From contig CALPLN020000055.1 in assembly GCA_943324415.2 (NCBI GenBank), forward strand, positions 1-10,572: 10,572 bases of DNA, read 5' to 3'. The stretch is from Sediminibacterium ginsengisoli. Lineage in GTDB: Bacteria; Bacteroidota; Bacteroidia; Chitinophagales; Chitinophagaceae. Both the position numbers and the translations under genes were made by a program. Positions 7,954-10,572 of the stretch are shown piece after piece (position 1 is the first letter of the stretch; each line of letters opens with the position of its first letter). The notes below the pieces were generated by a model. The model did not search any database and was not told where the DNA came from. It was given only the letters and a program-made list of their open reading frames with translations.

Positions 7954-9564
7954 TTACTGTATCGTGATTTTAGCAAAGCCTAATTTTCCTTTAGTTTGAT
8001 AAGGCAAGATCGCTTCTTTTTCACCCACTTGTTTTAAAGACCTTGGCATCCACTCGATTTGCTTTTCCTTTAATAGAATAGGATTTCCTTGCACTAGATT
8101 GCCATTCGTGTTGAATTGCTGGTGCACCAATTGTCTTACCCCTTTTGATTTTTGATAGTACAAGAAATTCGTGCCAGATGCATTGTTAATTTGTCCGTAT
8201 CCAATAAACTGATCTACATTGACATCAGATTGTTGTTTGTCAATGGTTTTTACAGATTGGATATTTGCTTTTGCATCAAAATGTAAAATCGCTACTTTGC
8301 CTGCTGTATACGTTACAGATGGACTGCTAAATCCTCCAAAAGGCTGCATCATCCAACTGTTCCAACCCCATCCCCATCCAAGTCCCCAACCTGGACCCCA
8401 GCCCCAAGGGCGCATCATACCCCAGCCAAATCTTGACCAAGGATAAAATCCAAAAGGCCTATTCCAATAACTAAAAATATAAGGATTGTAAAATGGCCCA
8501 CCCCAAAAATAATCCCATCTTGAAAAAGCATTTCTGTTTGAACTTGTAGATGCCGCTTCTGCAATAATCGTAAAACCTCCATCCGCATTCGGTTGCACTT
8601 GATCGAAATAAAAATCATCGAAAGCTTTCTTCAAATTTCTTCTGTCTGTTACAGCATCTCTCATCGCATCTGTAAAACGACTTGCATTGCTTAAGCTATT
8701 TTGTTTGTTTGCAATATCCCAAACGAAGGTATACATCCCCTCTATAGCACCCTTCTTTTCTGTTGCATAAAACGAATTGACTAAAACAGTCCCGTTTGCA
8801 TTGTTGATTTTTAAACGTATGTCGTCTAACAATAAGCTGTTGTTCACAATAGGTGTTTCAATTACATCTGACCCATCTGCAGCCATATACAATAAGCTTA
8901 CCACCGGTGCAGCATTGGGCTGTTCTACGTTTCTTAAACAGAATAAATTTCCTTTATTGTCAATTGCAAAATCAGAAAGATGACTTTTTTTATTTTGCGC
9001 ATTGATACTGATTGTGGCTTCGTTCAACAAACCAAAAGGCGTACTCAATGCCATGGTTTTAATTTTGATGGAAGCAGGATTGGTGGTGTTCACACTAAAT
9101 AAAAGCAACTTTGAACGATCCTGACTTTCCACTAAATTGAACACTTTTGTGCCCGCACCTGGACGAATTTTTTCGGCAGTATCTACTATTGTTGGCGTAC
9201 CAACGAGTTGCCCTTTTTCATCTAACTCCGCTACCATCGCATATAAAGTCGTTGCGGCTTGGAATTGATAAAACGCATACACCCTATTCGTTTTTGTTAT
9301 GAACTCAATCGCATTTAATTTTTTTGGCAAAAACGCTAAATCGTTTTGTTGTACCAATTGCATTTGGTCATTGTACTGTGCAATCGTAGCAATTCCTTCA
9401 TTGTTTTTGTAGATCCAATATCGACCATCCACTTTTCCTAAGACTTCGTATTGCATCTGGTCCTTATCTGTCTTCTCGATACCAGATAAAACATAGGATT
9501 GTGCTGCAACACCTTGCAGACCTGCCAAAATAAATGCAATAAAAGATAAAAATGATTTTAGCAT
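7954..9564 (-). CDS. Secreted beta-propeller-like protein with a Trp/Gly-rich insert, unknown function
   Basis: The function of this 536-residue protein is not recognised. It opens with a signal peptide (MLKSFLSFIAFILAGLQGVAAQ, cleavage near residue 22). About five to seven repeats of the pattern strand, loop, strand with D/N-G-turns follow (for example FITKTNRVYAFYQF, DFAIDNKGNLFCLRN, PNADGGFTIIAEA), suggesting a beta-propeller. Residues 348-412 break the pattern with a segment holding 12 Trp and 14 Gly in 65 residues, plus many Phe, Tyr and Pro. The propeller pattern then resumes (KVAILHFDAKANIQSVKTI). Some Bacteroidota propeller proteins have a variable aromatic loop at the same place, just after the VAEQ/IAEA strand. 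The frame is open three codons further to a TTG at 9573, but the ATG at 9564 starts a better signal peptide and leaves a sensible leader. It is likely periplasmic or outer-membrane associated and paired with the membrane protein encoded 2 bp downstream. Confidence 0.8.
   Translation of the reverse strand: MLKSFLSFIAFILAGLQGVAAQSYVLSGIEKTDKDQMQYEVLGKVDGRYWIYKNNEGIATIAQYNDQMQLVQQNDLAFLPKKLNAIEFITKTNRVYAFYQFQAATTLYAMVAELDEKGQLVGTPTIVDTAEKIRPGAGTKVFNLVESQDRSKLLLFSVNTTNPASIKIKTMALSTPFGLLNEATISINAQNKKSHLSDFAIDNKGNLFCLRNVEQPNAAPVVSLLYMAADGSDVIETPIVNNSLLLDDIRLKINNANGTVLVNSFYATEKKGAIEGMYTFVWDIANKQNSLSNASRFTDAMRDAVTDRRNLKKAFDDFYFDQVQPNADGGFTIIAEAASTSSNRNAFSRWDYFWGGPFYNPYIFSYWNRPFGFYPWSRFGWGMMRPWGWGPGWGLGWGWGWNSWMMQPFGGFSSPSVTYTAGKVAILHFDAKANIQSVKTIDKQQSDVNVDQFIGYGQINNASGTNFLYYQKSKGVRQLVHQQFNTNGNLVQGNPILLKEKQIEWMPRSLKQVGEKEAILPYQTKGKLGFAKITIQ
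8329..8523 (-). other. Low-complexity segment encoding the Trp/Gly-rich insert
   Basis: This is the stretch within the propeller-like gene that encodes the aromatic/glycine block. On the plus strand it contains a run of CCCCA-type near-repeats (about 8366-8407) that encodes alternating Gly-Trp. It is in frame with the rest of the gene and has no stop, so it is a real part of the protein, not a frameshift artefact. Confidence 0.75.
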
Positions 9565-9583
9565 AGGATACAATTTTAGAATA

Positions 9584-9591
9584 CAAATTTA
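9584..9591 (-). promoter_or_regulatory. Candidate -7 element for the secreted protein/membrane protein pair
   Basis: The minus strand reads TAAATTTG, an exact TAnnTTTG match, ending 19 nt before the ATG at 9564. The predicted start site near 9578 would give a leader of about 13 nt, which supports the ATG at 9564 over the TTG at 9573. No clear -33 TTTG is visible. Immediately upstream is a tandem 8-bp repeat TAATGTAT (9590-9597 and 9598-9605). Confidence 0.5.
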
Positions 9592-9613
9592 ATGTATTAA
9601 TGTATCGAAGGCT

Positions 9614-10516
9614 TTAGATTTTTGTTAAAAGAGCTGCATCCTCAGACACAGTGAATTGATAGGTCGCACCTAGCTGAACCGGCATATTGTCCAATTCGTG
9701 ACTAATCGGAAAATTAAAGCAAATAGGATAGTCGCCCCCCTTGGTAATTCGTAGGATCATCTCTATCACCGTTTCACCAAATGCGGTTGCGTCGTCTTGC
9801 ATATCCGTGAACCCTCCTACCACCAGACCTGCTAGTCCATCCAATAATCCTGCATTTTTACATTGTATCAGCATACGATCTACGTTGTAATGAAACTCCC
9901 CCACATCTTCAATACATAAAATCTTTCCCTTGGTATCCAATTGGTTTTCACTGCCGATTAAATGGGTGATCAAGCATAGATTTCCACCCACCAGTATCCC
10001 TTCTGCACTACCTAAATGATTGGATGGATGCGCTTTCGCCAGAACAGGCTGTGCTTCGCCCTCTAATATTTGTTTCAATGCCCTAATATAAGGAAGCCCC
10101 GCATCCCCTTTGCCGAAACCAGCCGACATGGGGCCATGAATACTCTCAATACCCTGCTTTTGCAAAGCTGCATGCAAAATTGTGATATCGCTAAACCCAA
10201 CCACCCATTTAGGATGGGCCTTGATTTTCGTAAAATCCAATTGGGAAACAATCCTGCTCAAGCCATATCCTCCACGTGCACATAAAATAGCATGTATTTC
10301 AGAATCATCCATCATGGATTGCAATTCATCTAGTCGATCCTTATCTGAAGCTGAAAAATGACCAAATTTAGTCCCAACAGTCTTTCCAATGCGTACCTGA
10401 AACCCCCAAGACTCAAGTATATGCGCACAAATAGTCACTTTTTCCATTGGGATCGCACCCGCTGGGCAGAGTATGCCGATGGTGTATCCAGGTGCCAGTC
10501 GAGGAGGTTGAATCAT
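9614..10516 (-). CDS. LD-carboxypeptidase (peptidase family S66, LdcA-like)
   Basis: S66 LD-carboxypeptidases remove the terminal D-Ala from tetrapeptides of peptidoglycan during cell wall recycling, usually in the cytoplasm. The 300-residue length is typical and no signal peptide is seen, which fits a cytoplasmic enzyme. Motifs in order: PPRLAPGYTIGILCPAG (4-20), the CARGGYG loop (79-85), the nucleophile S109 in VGFSDITILH, the glutamate in CIEDVGEFHYNVDRML (E203 most likely, E207 possible), and H273 in FPISHELDNMPVQLGA. The glycine that commonly precedes this histidine is serine here; the DN and LGA residues that follow are conserved. The start at 10516 gives the usual S66 N-terminus. The gene is divergent from a plus-strand gene starting 27 bp away, so the two promoters must overlap; TATCTTTT on the minus strand (10556-10563) is a weak -7 candidate for this one. 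Confidence 0.93.
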   Translation of the reverse strand: MIQPPRLAPGYTIGILCPAGAIPMEKVTICAHILESWGFQVRIGKTVGTKFGHFSASDKDRLDELQSMMDDSEIHAILCARGGYGLSRIVSQLDFTKIKAHPKWVVGFSDITILHAALQKQGIESIHGPMSAGFGKGDAGLPYIRALKQILEGEAQPVLAKAHPSNHLGSAEGILVGGNLCLITHLIGSENQLDTKGKILCIEDVGEFHYNVDRMLIQCKNAGLLDGLAGLVVGGFTDMQDDATAFGETVIEMILRITKGGDYPICFNFPISHELDNMPVQLGATYQFTVSEDAALLTKI

Positions 10517-10538
10517 ACCGCAATATTAAGTACTTTTG
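10508..10538 (+). promoter_or_regulatory. Promoter of the plus-strand gene at the right edge
   Basis: TACTTTTG at 10531-10538 matches the Bacteroidota -7 consensus exactly, and TTG at 10508-10510 sits 20 nt upstream, within the reported -33 spacing range. The ATG at 10544 begins only 5 nt after the element, so the transcript would start at or next to the start codon. The -33 part lies inside the first codons of the divergent LD-carboxypeptidase gene. Confidence 0.6.
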
Positions 10539-10543
10539 CAGGA

Positions 10544-10572
10544 ATGAACACGCCTAAAAGATATTTGATTAC
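10544..10572 (+). CDS. 5' end of a plus-strand gene, possibly methionyl-tRNA synthetase
   Basis: Only nine full codons are present, MNTPKRYLI plus two bases of a codon that begins AC (Thr). That start resembles the N-terminus of Bacteroidota MetG, where a short lead with KRY and T is followed by the ALPYANGP motif, but that motif would lie outside the window, so the identity is a guess. The existence of a gene is supported by a well-formed promoter directly upstream and by the open frame running off the end. The leader appears to be almost absent. Confidence 0.45.

Noticed and set aside
8219..8446. A Pro/His/Gln-rich plus-strand open frame of 75 codons.
   Set aside because: It is the antisense reading of the Gly-Trp codons in the secreted protein gene; the repeats come from that low-complexity segment.
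9565..9573. TTG start three codons upstream for the secreted protein.
   Set aside because: The ATG at 9564 gives a standard signal peptide and a leader of about 13 nt from the TAAATTTG element; the TTG would leave almost no leader.

Overview
This window looks like ordinary chromosome from a Bacteroidota bacterium, most likely of the Chitinophagaceae/Sphingobacteriia type. That placement is inferred from the AT-rich sequence, A-rich leaders without Shine-Dalgarno sites, several spacers carrying the Bacteroidota promoter -7 element TAnnTTTG, and protein variants (UvrA, an ECF sigma factor with an NTALGRM-type helix, a DUF6427-like membrane protein) that resemble that phylum. I see no RNA gene, insertion sequence, phage gene or CRISPR array, and no gene-free stretch over 300 bases.

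Layout. Positions 1-93 are an AT-rich spacer downstream of uvrA with no convincing gene or terminator. uvrA (minus) is the damage-recognition ATPase of nucleotide excision repair. A 181-200 bp divergent spacer separates it from an ECF-type sigma factor (plus). A perfect 16-bp hairpin at 3711-3746 ends the sigma gene and also lies just beyond the convergent dsbD. The minus-strand run purQ, a stand-alone DsbD-alpha gene and dsbD is closely spaced and probably forms one transcription unit, started by a good TAnnTTTG promoter before purQ. Further upstream, a secreted propeller-like protein of unknown function and a polytopic DUF6427-like membrane protein are 2 bp apart, again with a TAnnTTTG element in front. 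Last on the minus strand is an S66 LD-carboxypeptidase of peptidoglycan recycling. A plus-strand gene starts at 10544 and leaves the window; its first residues fit methionyl-tRNA synthetase.

How the genes relate. The two Dsb genes form a reductant-relay set. The membrane-embedded DsbD carries a full CcdA-like core and a C-terminal thioredoxin domain, but its own N-terminal alpha domain has no cysteines at the active-site position. The small gene just upstream encodes a secreted alpha domain that keeps its cysteine pair. This split is the most interesting biology here. The rest is housekeeping (repair, purine synthesis, cell wall recycling) plus one unusual secreted protein with a Trp/Gly-rich insert. 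I found no convincing new defence or mobile system.
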